A stretch of 12,329 nt of DNA from JABAAE01 sp036336715 (GCA_036336715.1 JAYZFP010000078.1:1-12329); one strand, 5' to 3'. Shown: positions 1-8,024, numbered from the stretch's first letter. Numbers and translations: made by a program. Notes: a model not told the origin generated them from the letters alone.

Positions 1-248
1 ATGGAGACACCCTGAACCGGAAACTGGCGGCTCCCGAGAACCGGATTCAGCAATGGATCAAAGAGGGTCTGAGCGACGAGCAGATTATCCGACGGGCTTT
101 TCTCGTCTGCCTGGCACGGGAACCGTCAGCCAAAAAAATGGCCCAACTGAAAAGCCTGATGTCAAAGCCGACAGAATCGAGAAGAGTCGTGATCGAAGAC
201 CTTCTCTGGAGCCTGATCAGCAGCCGGGAGTTCATGTTCAACCATTGA
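1..248 (+). CDS. C-terminal fragment of a DUF1553-type planctomycete protein (5' end outside window)
   Basis: The reading frame is open from base 3 to a TGA at 246-248 and gives 81 residues, so only the tail of the protein is present. The fragment contains 'GLSDEQIIRRAFLVCLAREPS' near residues 23-43 and ends 'LLWSLISSREFMFNH'. This matches the C-terminus of DUF1553 proteins, in which a helix like 'RAFRLALGRPPT' is followed by a stretch like 'ALLNSKEFLFNH' at the very end. Family members are large secreted proteins, usually fused to or next to a planctomycete-type cytochrome c (PSCyt1) and DUF1549 domain, and often followed by a DUF1501 gene. Their biochemical role is poorly known. No DUF1501 gene follows here; the next gene is on the opposite strand and converges. 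Family assignment is from the C-terminal pattern only; N-terminal domains cannot be seen. Confidence 0.8.
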   Translation, partial: GDTLNRKLAAPENRIQQWIKEGLSDEQIIRRAFLVCLAREPSAKKMAQLKSLMSKPTESRRVVIEDLLWSLISSREFMFNH

Positions 249-310
249 TCTTTTGAACAGCCACCACGAAACCAAATCACTCGAGACCGGTTCAGGCCGC
301 TTCCCGGGAA

Positions 311-2203
311 CTAGACAACACTGACAGAAGTCTCGCTCCTGGACGCTTCCTCTTTCTCTTCCTGGACCGGAAGGAGCACTCTGAATTCCGTTCCGCCACC
401 CGGTTGCGAATCAACCAGGATCGTACCACGATGCCCTTTGACGATTCCAAGCACGGTCGACAGTCCAAGGCCTTTGCCGGGGTTCCTGCTGGAGAAACGA
501 GGTTCAAACAGCCGCTTCCACTCGGCCGGGTCAATTCCTTCGCCATCATCCCTGAAGGAAATCACGTGAAAACGGCCTGAGGTGATTCCCAGGTCGATAT
601 AGGCATTCTCCAGATTCATGTTCGAAAGCGAATCGGTTGAAAGGGTGACATCGATCTCCCCTGACTGACCGACAGCCTCGATGGAATTGGTAATCAGATT
701 GAACAGGACCTGCTGAATCTGTTCAGCGCCCCCCTGGACCCAGCATGGTTCGACCGGCACCTCAAATTTCAGCTCGATCCCGTCTCGCAAGGTAGCACGC
801 ATCGTCTGCTCGCAATCGGAGATCAACGAGTTGAGATCAACCTTGTGCATTTCACTGGGTGCCTTGCCGCTGAACTGGAGCATTTGACTGCAGACTTCTG
901 CCGCACGCAAGGAAGCTTTTTCAATGTCGGCAACCCTCTCCTCGTCAGGGACCTTTCCCCGTTTCAAATCCATTTGAATCAGATCGACATTAATCAGGAC
1001 GGCCATCAGCAGGTTGTTGAAATCATGCGCCAGGCCACCAGCCAAAAGCCCCAGGCTTTCCAGTTGCCGGGCCGGGGAAGGTTCTGCAGAAAGCAGAGCA
1101 TTATCAGAGGGCGCCTCGATGGTCGCGTCCGATTCGGTCTCCAGTTCTGCAACCCTGGCTTCCAGTTGTCCAATCCTGTTGCGAAACTGCTGTTCGGTTT
1201 CCCGCCTGGTCGTGATCTCCTCAGCCACACCGAATTCCAGGGACGGTTCCTCCGGATCAACGTAACCCCTGGCGTGAATCCATTTGGTTCGTCCGTCATC
1301 CATCAACAGTCGATACTGATGATCAAAGTGGCCAGTCGTCGAACAGTCGGCCATGGCCGCCAGCAAGGCATCGCGGTCTTCCGGGTGGACTTTTGTCAGG
1401 AAGGCATCCTGGTCCGCATACAATTCCTCACACCTGGATTCCCAGACTTGCTCGTAGGAGGGACTGATGAAGGTGATGAGGTTGTCCTGCCGAACCCAAT
1501 GAACCTGGGGCAACACCCGCATCAGGCGGTCAATGCCCCGTCTGCCACCCAACCGGCGGGAATCTGAATCAGGCCGCTTTTCCTGTTCACTTTGGGATTC
1601 CAGGCCTGCCGCAGAAGCTCGCTTGCTGCCTACACCGGCTTCCACCAACAAGGAATTAAGATTATCCAGCACGGTACCCCGTGAATGGCAGGCACAGTAG
1701 CCGAGTACTGCAGGGATCAGGCAGGCGTAAAACAGGTCCCGACCGGTGAGCGGAATTTCGAAAGAATAAAAGGCACAGATCAAAGTCGTGACGCAGCAAG
1801 CCGCAAAAGCCAAATAAACCCGCTTGCTGGAAAACGCGAGCGAAGCACCGAATAGTAGAAGGGCAATCCCCCGGCCCCGCTCGGATTCAGGGTAGATTCC
1901 AAAACCGGTCGTCAGCAGTGCCAAGTAGAGAAGGCAAGCAACAAAATTGATGACCTGGACGGTTTTCTTTGCCTCGGAAACCCGGTAGGCAAAACAGACG
2001 GTTACTCCGTGAGCAATGGCCGTAATCGCCGACACCACGACCAGCAAAAAATTGAATTCTTCGTGGAAAACAAAAGCGAAAAAGACAATGGATGCGCTGC
2101 ACAACAGCAGGGGAGGCACCAGGTTGAACACGTAACTGTTATCAACAATGTTGCGAAACCCGTCTGTCAGCTTGGTCGCTTCTCTTTTCGGCGATTCGAG
2201 CAT
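311..2203 (-). CDS. Membrane-bound PAS-domain sensor histidine kinase, no receiver domain
   Basis: This is a 630-residue protein. About six hydrophobic helices occupy residues 22-174 (near 22-46, 50-72, 82-101, 112-124, 127-148 and 156-174). A charged linker follows, then a PAS_3-type fold at about 226-333 ('ITFISPSYEQVWE', 'VHPEDRDALL', 'EFGVAEEIT') and a short coiled coil (about 334-358). The kinase core has the H-box 'GLAHDFNNLL' with phosphoacceptor H393, the N-box 'FNLITNSIEAV' (N502, N506), the G1 box 'DDGEGID' (552-557), the F-box 'LFEPRFSS', G2 'GKGLGLS' (576-582) and G3 'GGGTEF'. All residues needed for ATP binding and autophosphorylation appear intact. The 'HDFNN' H-box is the type common in NtrB-like and hybrid kinases, but the protein ends about 20 residues after the ATPase domain, so no receiver is fused. 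No response regulator lies in the window, so its partner and signal are unknown. The ATG at 2203 has only a weak purine stretch upstream. Confidence 0.93.
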   Translation of the reverse strand: MLESPKREATKLTDGFRNIVDNSYVFNLVPPLLLCSASIVFFAFVFHEEFNFLLVVVSAITAIAHGVTVCFAYRVSEAKKTVQVINFVACLLYLALLTTGFGIYPESERGRGIALLLFGASLAFSSKRVYLAFAACCVTTLICAFYSFEIPLTGRDLFYACLIPAVLGYCACHSRGTVLDNLNSLLVEAGVGSKRASAAGLESQSEQEKRPDSDSRRLGGRRGIDRLMRVLPQVHWVRQDNLITFISPSYEQVWESRCEELYADQDAFLTKVHPEDRDALLAAMADCSTTGHFDHQYRLLMDDGRTKWIHARGYVDPEEPSLEFGVAEEITTRRETEQQFRNRIGQLEARVAELETESDATIEAPSDNALLSAEPSPARQLESLGLLAGGLAHDFNNLLMAVLINVDLIQMDLKRGKVPDEERVADIEKASLRAAEVCSQMLQFSGKAPSEMHKVDLNSLISDCEQTMRATLRDGIELKFEVPVEPCWVQGGAEQIQQVLFNLITNSIEAVGQSGEIDVTLSTDSLSNMNLENAYIDLGITSGRFHVISFRDDGEGIDPAEWKRLFEPRFSSRNPGKGLGLSTVLGIVKGHRGTILVDSQPGGGTEFRVLLPVQEEKEEASRSETSVSVV

Positions 2204-2238
2204 TCTGTCTTTCGAGGCAGTACATCAGAGGCCCTGAC

Positions 2239-2244
2239 ACTATA
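2239..2244 (-). promoter_or_regulatory. Possible -10 element for the histidine kinase
   Basis: Read on the minus strand this is TATAGT, five of six matches to TATAAT, lying 36-41 bases before the kinase ATG. No convincing -35 hexamer is found 16-18 bases upstream of it, so this is a weak call. Confidence 0.25.
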
Positions 2245-2345
2245 GCCGAATTGCCAAAATGCGACTACTCGGGCGTCCAGTGAGCCTCCCCACGAATCCC
2301 TGTTTCGCGAGGGCCCCAAATCCTGCTGAAATCCATCCATTCGGC

Positions 2346-2392
2346 GGAAACCCACGTTTCCCGGAGACAGCAAACTTTCCGGGGCACCCGGA
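2346..2392. repeat. Two short perfect dyads in the kinase/nitroreductase divergent region
   Basis: GGAAAC-CCAC-GTTTCC (2346-2361) and TCCGGG-GCA-CCCGGA (2378-2392) are perfect 6-bp inverted repeats only 16 bp apart. They sit inside the roughly 306-bp stretch 2204-2509 between the divergent kinase and nitroreductase starts, where I see no gene. They could be operator half-sites or small RNA hairpins. Short dyads like these also arise by chance, so the functional reading is inference. Confidence 0.3.
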
Positions 2393-2498
2393 TTTCTGGC
2401 GGCTTGGTGGTTGTGGACCGCCTCCTCCCGGATGAACCGATGGCCTTGCGTTACGATGAAAGGGGTAGAAAATCAGGGGATTGGGTCTTTTCCCGCAC

Positions 2499-2502
2499 AG
2501 GA
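2499..2502 (+). promoter_or_regulatory. Ribosome binding site that supports a GTG start at 2510
   Basis: AGGA ends seven bases before an in-frame GTG at 2510. The upstream ATG candidates (2411, 2432, 2456) have no comparable site, so this element favours the GTG as the nitroreductase start. Confidence 0.5.
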
Positions 2503-2509
2503 TCTCACA

Positions 2510-3184
2510 GTGACTGACGAAACCAAAAACAAACTGCAGCTTGCCATCCACGCGGTCGATTCGACCATTCGCAACCGAAAAACGCGAAAAGTGCTCAGAG
2601 TCACTCCCGGTCCCGTCCAGCTATCCGCCGAGGCAATCGCCAACCGGGACGAACAGGTTTCGGAATCGATTGGAGTTGCCGGTTGGGCCCCCTTTCATTA
2701 CGACCGCAAGCGGAATGAATGTGCCGAACCCTGGAGGTTCACACTGTTTTTCCATCAAGCCTGCCAGCGTCTTTCAGACCGCTTTTTTGAGCTTTTCACG
2801 GACATCAAACCCACCAACAAAATCCCCAGGATGCTGCAAGCCTGCGGTGCGCTGGTACTGGTCAGTTGGATCCCGGAAAACGACGCGGCACCGGAAAAGA
2901 TCAATCAGGTCAATGAGGAACACCTGGCCGCTGCGTCGGCAGCCACCCAGAACCTGATGTTGGCGCTCGAAGTGCGTGGACTGGGCAGTTACTGGTCCAG
3001 CGGGGGCGTCCTGGGCTCTCCCCCTTTTTTTGCGGAGCACGGGATGGCCCCGGATGAGAAGCTGATTGCCGCGGTTTTTGTTCATTACCCCGGTTTGTAT
3101 TCGGACGACACGCTGGAAATCATCGAAGGAAAAAACCGCCAAAAACGGTCTGCATCTGAAAAATGGACCCGGATCATAGACTAG
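2510..3184 (+). CDS. Nitroreductase-family flavoprotein
   Basis: With the GTG start at 2510 the protein has 224 residues, a usual length for the nitroreductase fold; the frame is open back to an ATG at 2411 (257 residues). Recognisable parts are an N-terminal 'IRNRKTRKVL' helix where the family has its FMN-contacting Arg-rich 'R.S.R' segment, 'GWAPFHYD...EPWRF' (about 58-77), and 'NEEHLAAASAATQNLMLALEVRGLGSYW' (135-162), the conserved helix and glycine loop of FMN-binding nitroreductases. 'LIAAVFVHYPG' (185-195) is the late beta strand. The family binds FMN, works as a dimer and uses NAD(P)H to reduce nitro compounds, quinones, enones or flavins; the substrate here cannot be told. It lies 52 bp before the furthest upstream putA start, so the two may be co-transcribed, and is divergent from the kinase gene. 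The subfamily is not clear from sequence alone. Confidence 0.82.
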   Translation: MTDETKNKLQLAIHAVDSTIRNRKTRKVLRVTPGPVQLSAEAIANRDEQVSESIGVAGWAPFHYDRKRNECAEPWRFTLFFHQACQRLSDRFFELFTDIKPTNKIPRMLQACGALVLVSWIPENDAAPEKINQVNEEHLAAASAATQNLMLALEVRGLGSYWSSGGVLGSPPFFAEHGMAPDEKLIAAVFVHYPGLYSDDTLEIIEGKNRQKRSASEKWTRIID

Positions 3185-3236
3185 CTGTTTGGCTCGATAA
3201 AAAAGGCCTATGCTTGGTTTTACAAACTAAAAAACG

Positions 3237-6200
3237 GTGGATATTGTAATTGCATGGGGCCCGTGCCGTTTCTATTCGCAACCGTACATTCTTCTGAAGT
3301 TGTCCGAACCCACCCAAAGCCCGATACCGGATAGCGATCACCTGTCGCCGGCTCTGATCAATCGAATCGATGCTGCTACCAAGTCGGTCGGCAAAGAGCT
3401 CTTTTCGACGCTCGCAAGATCACGCCCCTGGTTTTTCCAGAGGCAATGGTGGGACGAACGAATCATGGACTGGTCCATGAAGGACGAACAGTTGAAGGTT
3501 CAACTGTTTCGTTTCGTGGACGTTCTCCCCATGTTGACCACCAACGAACTGGTGGTTCGACACCTCCGTCAGTACCTGGACCAGGCTTCCCACGCCCTGC
3601 CATGGTTTCTCCGGTTCGGCATGAATCTTTTTTCCAGGAGCGGTTGGTCGCGGGCCCTGGTTGCCTCTTTGGCGAGGGCGGGTGCATCCAATTTTGCCCG
3701 CAAGTTCATTGCTGGCACCAACGCACGGGAGGTCATTGCCGCAGCCCGCTCCGAGAGAAAACTGGGCAGGGGTTTTACACTTGATATCCTGGGCGAGGCG
3801 GTCACCAGCCAATCGGAAGCGGATGCCTACTTTTCGGCCTACCAGGATCTGCTGCTCCAGGTTTCACCCGAGGTCAACCGCTGGGCGGATGACCCGGTCA
3901 TTGACTTTGATGACCGGGGCCGGATCCCGAGAGTCAACCTGTCCGTCAAGCTCTCGGCGCTGGATCCCCATTTTGATCCGATCGATTTCAAAGGTGTCGC
4001 TGACCGGGTGGGTGCAAGACTGAAGACGTTGCTGCGGGTTGCCGAAGAGCACAACGCCTTCATCAATGTCGACATGGAGTCCTACGAGAAAAAGGACCTG
4101 ACGCTTCACATCTTCAAGACAGTCCTCAGTGAGCCGGAATTCAGGTACCGCTCGGACGTGGGCATCGTGCTGCAATGCTACCTGCGGGATTCGGGGCGTG
4201 ATTTTGTGAGCCTGCGGGACTGGGCCCGGGAGAGGGGACAACCGGTCTGGGTCCGACTGGTCAAGGGAGCCTACTGGGACTACGAAACGGCACATGCCCA
4301 GGCCGAAGGTTGGCCGATTCCCGTGTATGGCCAAAAGTGGGAATCGGATGCCAATTACGAAGAACAGGTTCGCTTCGTGATGCGAAACACCGAGTTCCTG
4401 AGGCCCGCGTTTGGCTCACACAACTTGAGATCACTTTCCCACGCTCTTGCCACAGCGGAGGAATTTGGCCTCCCGGCTGGTTCGTTTGAGATTCAGATGC
4501 TGTATGGCATGGCGGATGCAGAAAAAAAATCGCTGGTTGCCAAAGGTCATCGGATGCGTGTCTACATGCCCTACGGAGAGTTGATTCCAGGCATGGCCTA
4601 CCTTGTCAGGCGATTGCTGGAAAACACGGCTAATGATTCCTTCCTGCGAGTTGGATCGGCAGCCGGAGTCGACGTTGACCGGATCATGTCCCGTCCTTCA
4701 CCCGATCCCGATAACCCCCAGGGGACCGGACCCTCCACAACCGGATCGGATCCTGTGGATCCAAACCGGGAGGAATCCCCTTCGAAAGCCAGATCCATGA
4801 AAGCGAAATTCCAGAACGAACCGCCGATTGACTTTGCCATTGAGGACAACCGGACCCGGATGCAGGAAGCGCTGGTAAAAGTACGGGGCGGTCTCGGAGA
4901 GAGCGTCCCCCTGGTCATCGGTGGTCAACAGGTGGCGACCGAAGAATTGATCGAGTCGCTCAATCCATCCTGCAAATCGGAAGTCATTGGACGTGTGAGC
5001 GTTGCCTCGACCGAACAGGTTGACCAGGCGGTCACCGCGGCCAAAGAGGCATTCAGCAACTGGTCACAGACGCGCGCCGCCGAACGGGCCGAACTGCTTA
5101 AAAAGGCGGCCGGACAGATGCGGGTCCGTTTTTTCGAATTGGCTGCGTTGATCGTCCTGGAATGCGGAAAACCCTGGCGTGAGGCGACCAATGATGTTTG
5201 TGAGGCCATCGACTTCCTGGACTATTACGCGGAACAGGCCGTCGAACTGGACCAGGCATCCGGCGCGGATGTTCCCGGCGAAGAGAACCGCTTTGAGTAC
5301 ATTCCCCGCGGTGTCGTAGGTGTGATCGCGCCCTGGAACTTTCCCCTGGCAATTCTGACTGGAATGGCGGCGGCGGCGTTGTCGACAGGCAACACGGTGG
5401 TGCTGAAACCGGCGGAACAATCATCGGTAATCGCAGCTAGGCTGATGGAAATCCTGGATTCCGTCTCCCTTCCAGCGGGCGTTGCTAATTTTACGCCCGG
5501 GTGGGGTGAAACGGCGGGAGCGAGAATCGTCGAGCATCCGGATGTCTCGCTGATTGTCTTCACCGGATCGCGCGAAGTGGGACTGGCCATCAATGCCAGG
5601 GCAGGCGAAGTCAGCGCCGGCGGCGCCCGGATGGTAAAAAGGGTGATTGCCGAGATGGGCGGCAAAAACTCGATCATCGTGGATACCGACGCCGACCTGG
5701 ACGAGGCCGTGTTGGGCACCGTTGACTCGGCTTTCGGTTTCCAGGGACAGAAATGCTCGGCCTGCAGTCGGGTCATCGTGGTGGACAACGTACACGATTC
5801 GTTTGTGGAACGACTCTCAGAATCCATCAAGAGCCTCGTGGTGGGTCCCAGTGAGCATCCTGCCACCCAGGTGGGACCGGTGATTGACGGACCAGCGCAG
5901 GAAAAAATCCTCTCGTACATCGAATTGGGAAGGACCGAAGGCAAAGAAGTGGTCTCCATCGATGTGTCGCAGCACTCGACGGAAGGTTACTTCGTCCCTC
6001 CTTCTGCTTTTTCTGACATCGCCGCGGATGCAAGACTGGCCCAGGAGGAAATTTTTGGCCCCGTACTGGCCATTATCCGGGTCAAGGATCTGGATGAAGC
6101 GATCGAGGTAGCCAACGGAACCGAATACGGCCTGACGGGTGGCATCTTTTCACGCAGTCCCGAAGTCCTGGAACGGGTCCGCAGGGAGTTGATGGTGGGC

Positions 6201-6386
6201 AATGTTTACCTGAACCGGGGAATCACCGGTGCCCTGGTCGGGCGGCAACCGTTCGGCGGCTTCAAGATGTCAGGCATTGGCAGCAAGGCGGGGGGAAAGG
6301 ACTACCTGCTGCAGTTCGTGCTGCCCAGGACCGTGACAGAAAACACGATGCGTCGCGGATTTGTCCCTCCGGAAAACCTGGATTGA
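3237..6386 (+). CDS. putA: Bifunctional proline dehydrogenase / L-glutamate-gamma-semialdehyde dehydrogenase (minimal PutA)
   Basis: This 1049-residue enzyme oxidises proline to glutamate in two steps, passing P5C/glutamate semialdehyde from an FAD-dependent barrel to an NAD-dependent aldehyde dehydrogenase. The proline dehydrogenase half (about 40-480) has 'RVNLSVKLSALDP', 'NVDMESYEKKDLT', 'RLVKGAYWDYE', 'GSHNLRSLSHAL' and the signature 'YMPYG...YLVRRLLEN' (443-463; R458, R459, E462). The dehydrogenase half (about 525-1035) starts with 'FQNEPPIDF', typical of short PutAs, and has 'GVIAPWNFPLA', 'FTGSREVG', 'EMGGKN' (E806), 'GQKCSACSR' with catalytic C840, and 'EEIFGPVLA'. There is no ribbon-helix-helix repressor domain, so it should not autoregulate like E. 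coli PutA. A Pro/Gly/Ser/Asp-rich linker (about 486-518) joins the halves. The GTG at 3237 lacks a good ribosome site; a TTG at 3300 is an alternative, so the first 20 or so residues are uncertain. Confidence 0.96.
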   Translation: MDIVIAWGPCRFYSQPYILLKLSEPTQSPIPDSDHLSPALINRIDAATKSVGKELFSTLARSRPWFFQRQWWDERIMDWSMKDEQLKVQLFRFVDVLPMLTTNELVVRHLRQYLDQASHALPWFLRFGMNLFSRSGWSRALVASLARAGASNFARKFIAGTNAREVIAAARSERKLGRGFTLDILGEAVTSQSEADAYFSAYQDLLLQVSPEVNRWADDPVIDFDDRGRIPRVNLSVKLSALDPHFDPIDFKGVADRVGARLKTLLRVAEEHNAFINVDMESYEKKDLTLHIFKTVLSEPEFRYRSDVGIVLQCYLRDSGRDFVSLRDWARERGQPVWVRLVKGAYWDYETAHAQAEGWPIPVYGQKWESDANYEEQVRFVMRNTEFLRPAFGSHNLRSLSHALATAEEFGLPAGSFEIQMLYGMADAEKKSLVAKGHRMRVYMPYGELIPGMAYLVRRLLENTANDSFLRVGSAAGVDVDRIMSRPSPDPDNPQGTGPSTTGSDPVDPNREESPSKARSMKAKFQNEPPIDFAIEDNRTRMQEALVKVRGGLGESVPLVIGGQQVATEELIESLNPSCKSEVIGRVSVASTEQVDQAVTAAKEAFSNWSQTRAAERAELLKKAAGQMRVRFFELAALIVLECGKPWREATNDVCEAIDFLDYYAEQAVELDQASGADVPGEENRFEYIPRGVVGVIAPWNFPLAILTGMAAAALSTGNTVVLKPAEQSSVIAARLMEILDSVSLPAGVANFTPGWGETAGARIVEHPDVSLIVFTGSREVGLAINARAGEVSAGGARMVKRVIAEMGGKNSIIVDTDADLDEAVLGTVDSAFGFQGQKCSACSRVIVVDNVHDSFVERLSESIKSLVVGPSEHPATQVGPVIDGPAQEKILSYIELGRTEGKEVVSIDVSQHSTEGYFVPPSAFSDIAADARLAQEEIFGPVLAIIRVKDLDEAIEVANGTEYGLTGGIFSRSPEVLERVRRELMVGNVYLNRGITGALVGRQPFGGFKMSGIGSKAGGKDYLLQFVLPRTVTENTMRRGFVPPENLD

Positions 6387-6417
6387 GCGGCGGACCGAGG
6401 CAGTTTCCCCGAACAAA

Positions 6418-6441
6418 GGCCGATCCGTTCCCGATCAGGCC
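6418..6441. terminator. Hairpin at the putA / fructosamine kinase convergence
   Basis: GGCCGATC pairs with GATC-A-GGCC around a CGTTCCC loop, giving an 8-bp stem with one bulged A. It lies between the convergent ends of putA and the kinase gene and includes the kinase stop codon. There is no T-run on either side, so it is at best a non-canonical bidirectional terminator or an mRNA-end structure. Confidence 0.35.
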
Positions 6442-7343
6442 AGTCGCTTCAGCAGATCCTGGCAGGCATCCCGATAAGTGGCACCAAACAGGTTGAGATG
6501 GTTCAGGTAATGATAAAGCTGGTAGACGGGTAACCTTTCGTCGAAACCTTCATCGAGGGGAAACCGCTCTCGATAGGCTGCAAAAAAATCGTCGGGAAAA
6601 CCACCAAACAGGGTCAGGATCCCAAACTCGGCTTCCCGATGTCCCCAGTAGGGTGCCGGGTCGATCAACACTGGATTCCCCCGGGGTCCGGCCATGCAGT
6701 TACCACTCCAGAGGTCACCATGGATCAGGCTGGGCCGGCAACAGGTGCCCAGCAGGTGCTGTACCCGCTCACAAACGCTCTCGGTAAACAGAGGCCCGAG
6801 TTCGAAACCGTTCCGGTCAGCAAGGGTCAGTTGATGCACCAAACGCACCTCGATAAAAAACCGGGACCACTCGGTCTGCCACCCGTTCGGCTGGGTTGTG
6901 GAGCCGATGAAATTGTCACATTCAAAACCGAATGCCTCCGCGCCCCGGTAAAGATGCATTTCAGCCAGACTGCGTCCCAGTATCGAAAAAAAGTCGGAAC
7001 TCCGCTGACCACTCTCCAGCCACTCCAGTACCAGGTAGGAGATGGCCCCTGACTGACCCCAGGCCACGGGGCTGGGAACCCGAATGCACCCGGTTGCCTG
7101 CAGGGCCAGGAGCCCACGAAACTCCACAGCGAACATTTCCCGCAGGCTGGCTTGATTGACCTTGATAAACAGCCTCGCTCCATCATCAAGAGTCACCTGG
7201 AAAGCCTGGTTGATGCAGCCCCCGGAAATCGATTTCAGACCCGTGACTTTACGTCCGGCAAATTCTTCGGTGACAACTTTTTGAAGGTCGGATTCAATCG
7301 ACAACGCTTTTCTCCGGGGCTGTTCTCCCATTTCTTCTGACAC
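6435..7343 (-). CDS. Fructosamine-kinase-family protein (likely ribulosamine/erythrulosamine 3-kinase)
   Basis: The protein has 302 residues, close to the family norm of about 290-310. Visible motifs are 'SISGGCINQAFQV' (38-50, the glycine-containing nucleotide loop), 'LFIKVN' with the ATP-contacting K61, 'LVLEWLE' (104-110), 'LIHGDLWSGN' (206-215, with catalytic-loop D210 and N215) and 'IDPAPYWGHREAEFG' (227-241, metal-binding D228). It also has the family tail 'TLFGGFPDDFFAAY' and 'LYHYLNHLNLFG'. The family phosphorylates O3' of ketosamines on glycated proteins, which then break down and release the free amine. Characterised bacterial members generally prefer ribulosamines and erythrulosamines over fructosamines. 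It lies about 54 bp downstream of a low-molecular-weight phosphatase gene on the same strand. The start may be the GTG at 7343 or the ATG at 7331; both have weak ribosome sites. Confidence 0.93.
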   Translation of the reverse strand: MSEEMGEQPRRKALSIESDLQKVVTEEFAGRKVTGLKSISGGCINQAFQVTLDDGARLFIKVNQASLREMFAVEFRGLLALQATGCIRVPSPVAWGQSGAISYLVLEWLESGQRSSDFFSILGRSLAEMHLYRGAEAFGFECDNFIGSTTQPNGWQTEWSRFFIEVRLVHQLTLADRNGFELGPLFTESVCERVQHLLGTCCRPSLIHGDLWSGNCMAGPRGNPVLIDPAPYWGHREAEFGILTLFGGFPDDFFAAYRERFPLDEGFDERLPVYQLYHYLNHLNLFGATYRDACQDLLKRLA

Positions 7344-7397
7344 CGGGAATCCGGAACCACTCCATTTCGCCGACAGTCTCCCCTAACCGGAAACCGT

Positions 7398-7883
7398 TCA
7401 GGGACTTTTTCCATCCCCTGCAGCCAGCAACTCTTCCAAAATCGGCGGGCAAGCCTCTTCGATCATTTCCACCACGTAATCAAAACCGGAGGCTCCTCCG
7501 TAATAGGGGTCTGGAACATCCGAGGGCCAATGATCACCAAGGAAATCGCTCAGCAAACGAACGTTGGATGCATCCCGGTTTTCACTACCCAACCTCTGGA
7601 GATCCTGCAGGTTTTCCCGGTCCATGGCAATTACCAGGTCAAAATGAGTCAAATCCCCTGCGGTTACCTGGCGGGAAATGCTCTCCAGACTGTACCCCCG
7701 GGCAGACGCCGCCTGCTGCATCCTCCGGTCGGCGCTGGCTCCAGCGTGGTAGCCAATGGTTCCTGCGGAATCGACATGAACATCATCCAGCAAGCCCCTG
7801 TCTTCAACCAGTTTCCTGAAAATCCCCTCCCCGGTGGGTGAGCGACAGATATTTCCCATGCAGACAAAAAGGACCTTTTTCAA
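7398..7883 (-). CDS. Low-molecular-weight protein-tyrosine-phosphatase family
   Basis: With the TTG start at 7883 the protein has 161 residues and begins 'MKKVLFVCMGNICRSP'. It contains the C-x5-R phosphatase loop (nucleophile C8, R14, with S15 after it), 'VDSAGTIGYHAG' (37-48), 'FDLVIAMDRENLQDL' (81-95) and the general-acid loop 'VPDPYYGG' with D125. All catalytic residues are present, so the enzyme should be active. The start is chosen because AGGGG lies six bases before this TTG; another TTG directly upstream (7886) would leave only three bases. The gene is first of a same-strand pair with the fructosamine kinase. The family acts on phosphotyrosine proteins, but the human homologue LMW-PTP-A was also reported as a protein-ribulosamine-5-phosphatase, which suits this neighbour. 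The real substrate is not settled by sequence. Confidence 0.94.
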   Translation of the reverse strand: MKKVLFVCMGNICRSPTGEGIFRKLVEDRGLLDDVHVDSAGTIGYHAGASADRRMQQAASARGYSLESISRQVTAGDLTHFDLVIAMDRENLQDLQRLGSENRDASNVRLLSDFLGDHWPSDVPDPYYGGASGFDYVVEMIEEACPPILEELLAAGDGKSP

Positions 7884-7889
7884 CAATCA

Positions 7890-7894
7890 CCCCT
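7890..7894 (-). promoter_or_regulatory. Ribosome binding site of the phosphatase gene
   Basis: AGGGG on the minus strand ends six bases before the second of two adjacent TTG codons (7883), which decides that start over the first TTG at 7886. Confidence 0.6.
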
Positions 7895-8015
7895 GAAGAT
7901 AATTCGGATTAACGGAATAACCGGCAGTCACTTCCGTGATCACCGACATTTTGCCTGCCCTTGAAAGCTGGAGCATGCAAATCAAACTACAGTTCAGTTG
8001 GCCTTTGCGTGACAT

Positions 8016-8019
8016 GAGG
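8016..8019 (+). promoter_or_regulatory. Ribosome binding site of the 51-residue membrane protein
   Basis: GAGG (within TGAGGATGAA) lies five bases before the ATG at 8025 and eight before a second ATG at 8028. It is among the clearest Shine-Dalgarno matches in the window, which is the main support that the short frame is translated. Confidence 0.6.
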
Positions 8020-8024
8020 ATGAA

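Noticed and set aside
845..1567. 240-codon plus-strand frame inside the histidine kinase gene
   Set aside because: It is the antisense of a gene whose kinase motifs are complete, and its own product has no recognisable domain.
3185..3236. Promoter immediately before putA
   Set aside because: TTGGCT and TATGCT are present but only 14 bp apart, too short for a standard promoter, so it was not called.
5225..5959. 244-codon minus-strand frame inside putA
   Set aside because: It lies opposite the intact aldehyde dehydrogenase motifs, and its Ser/Thr/Pro-rich product is typical of an antisense shadow.
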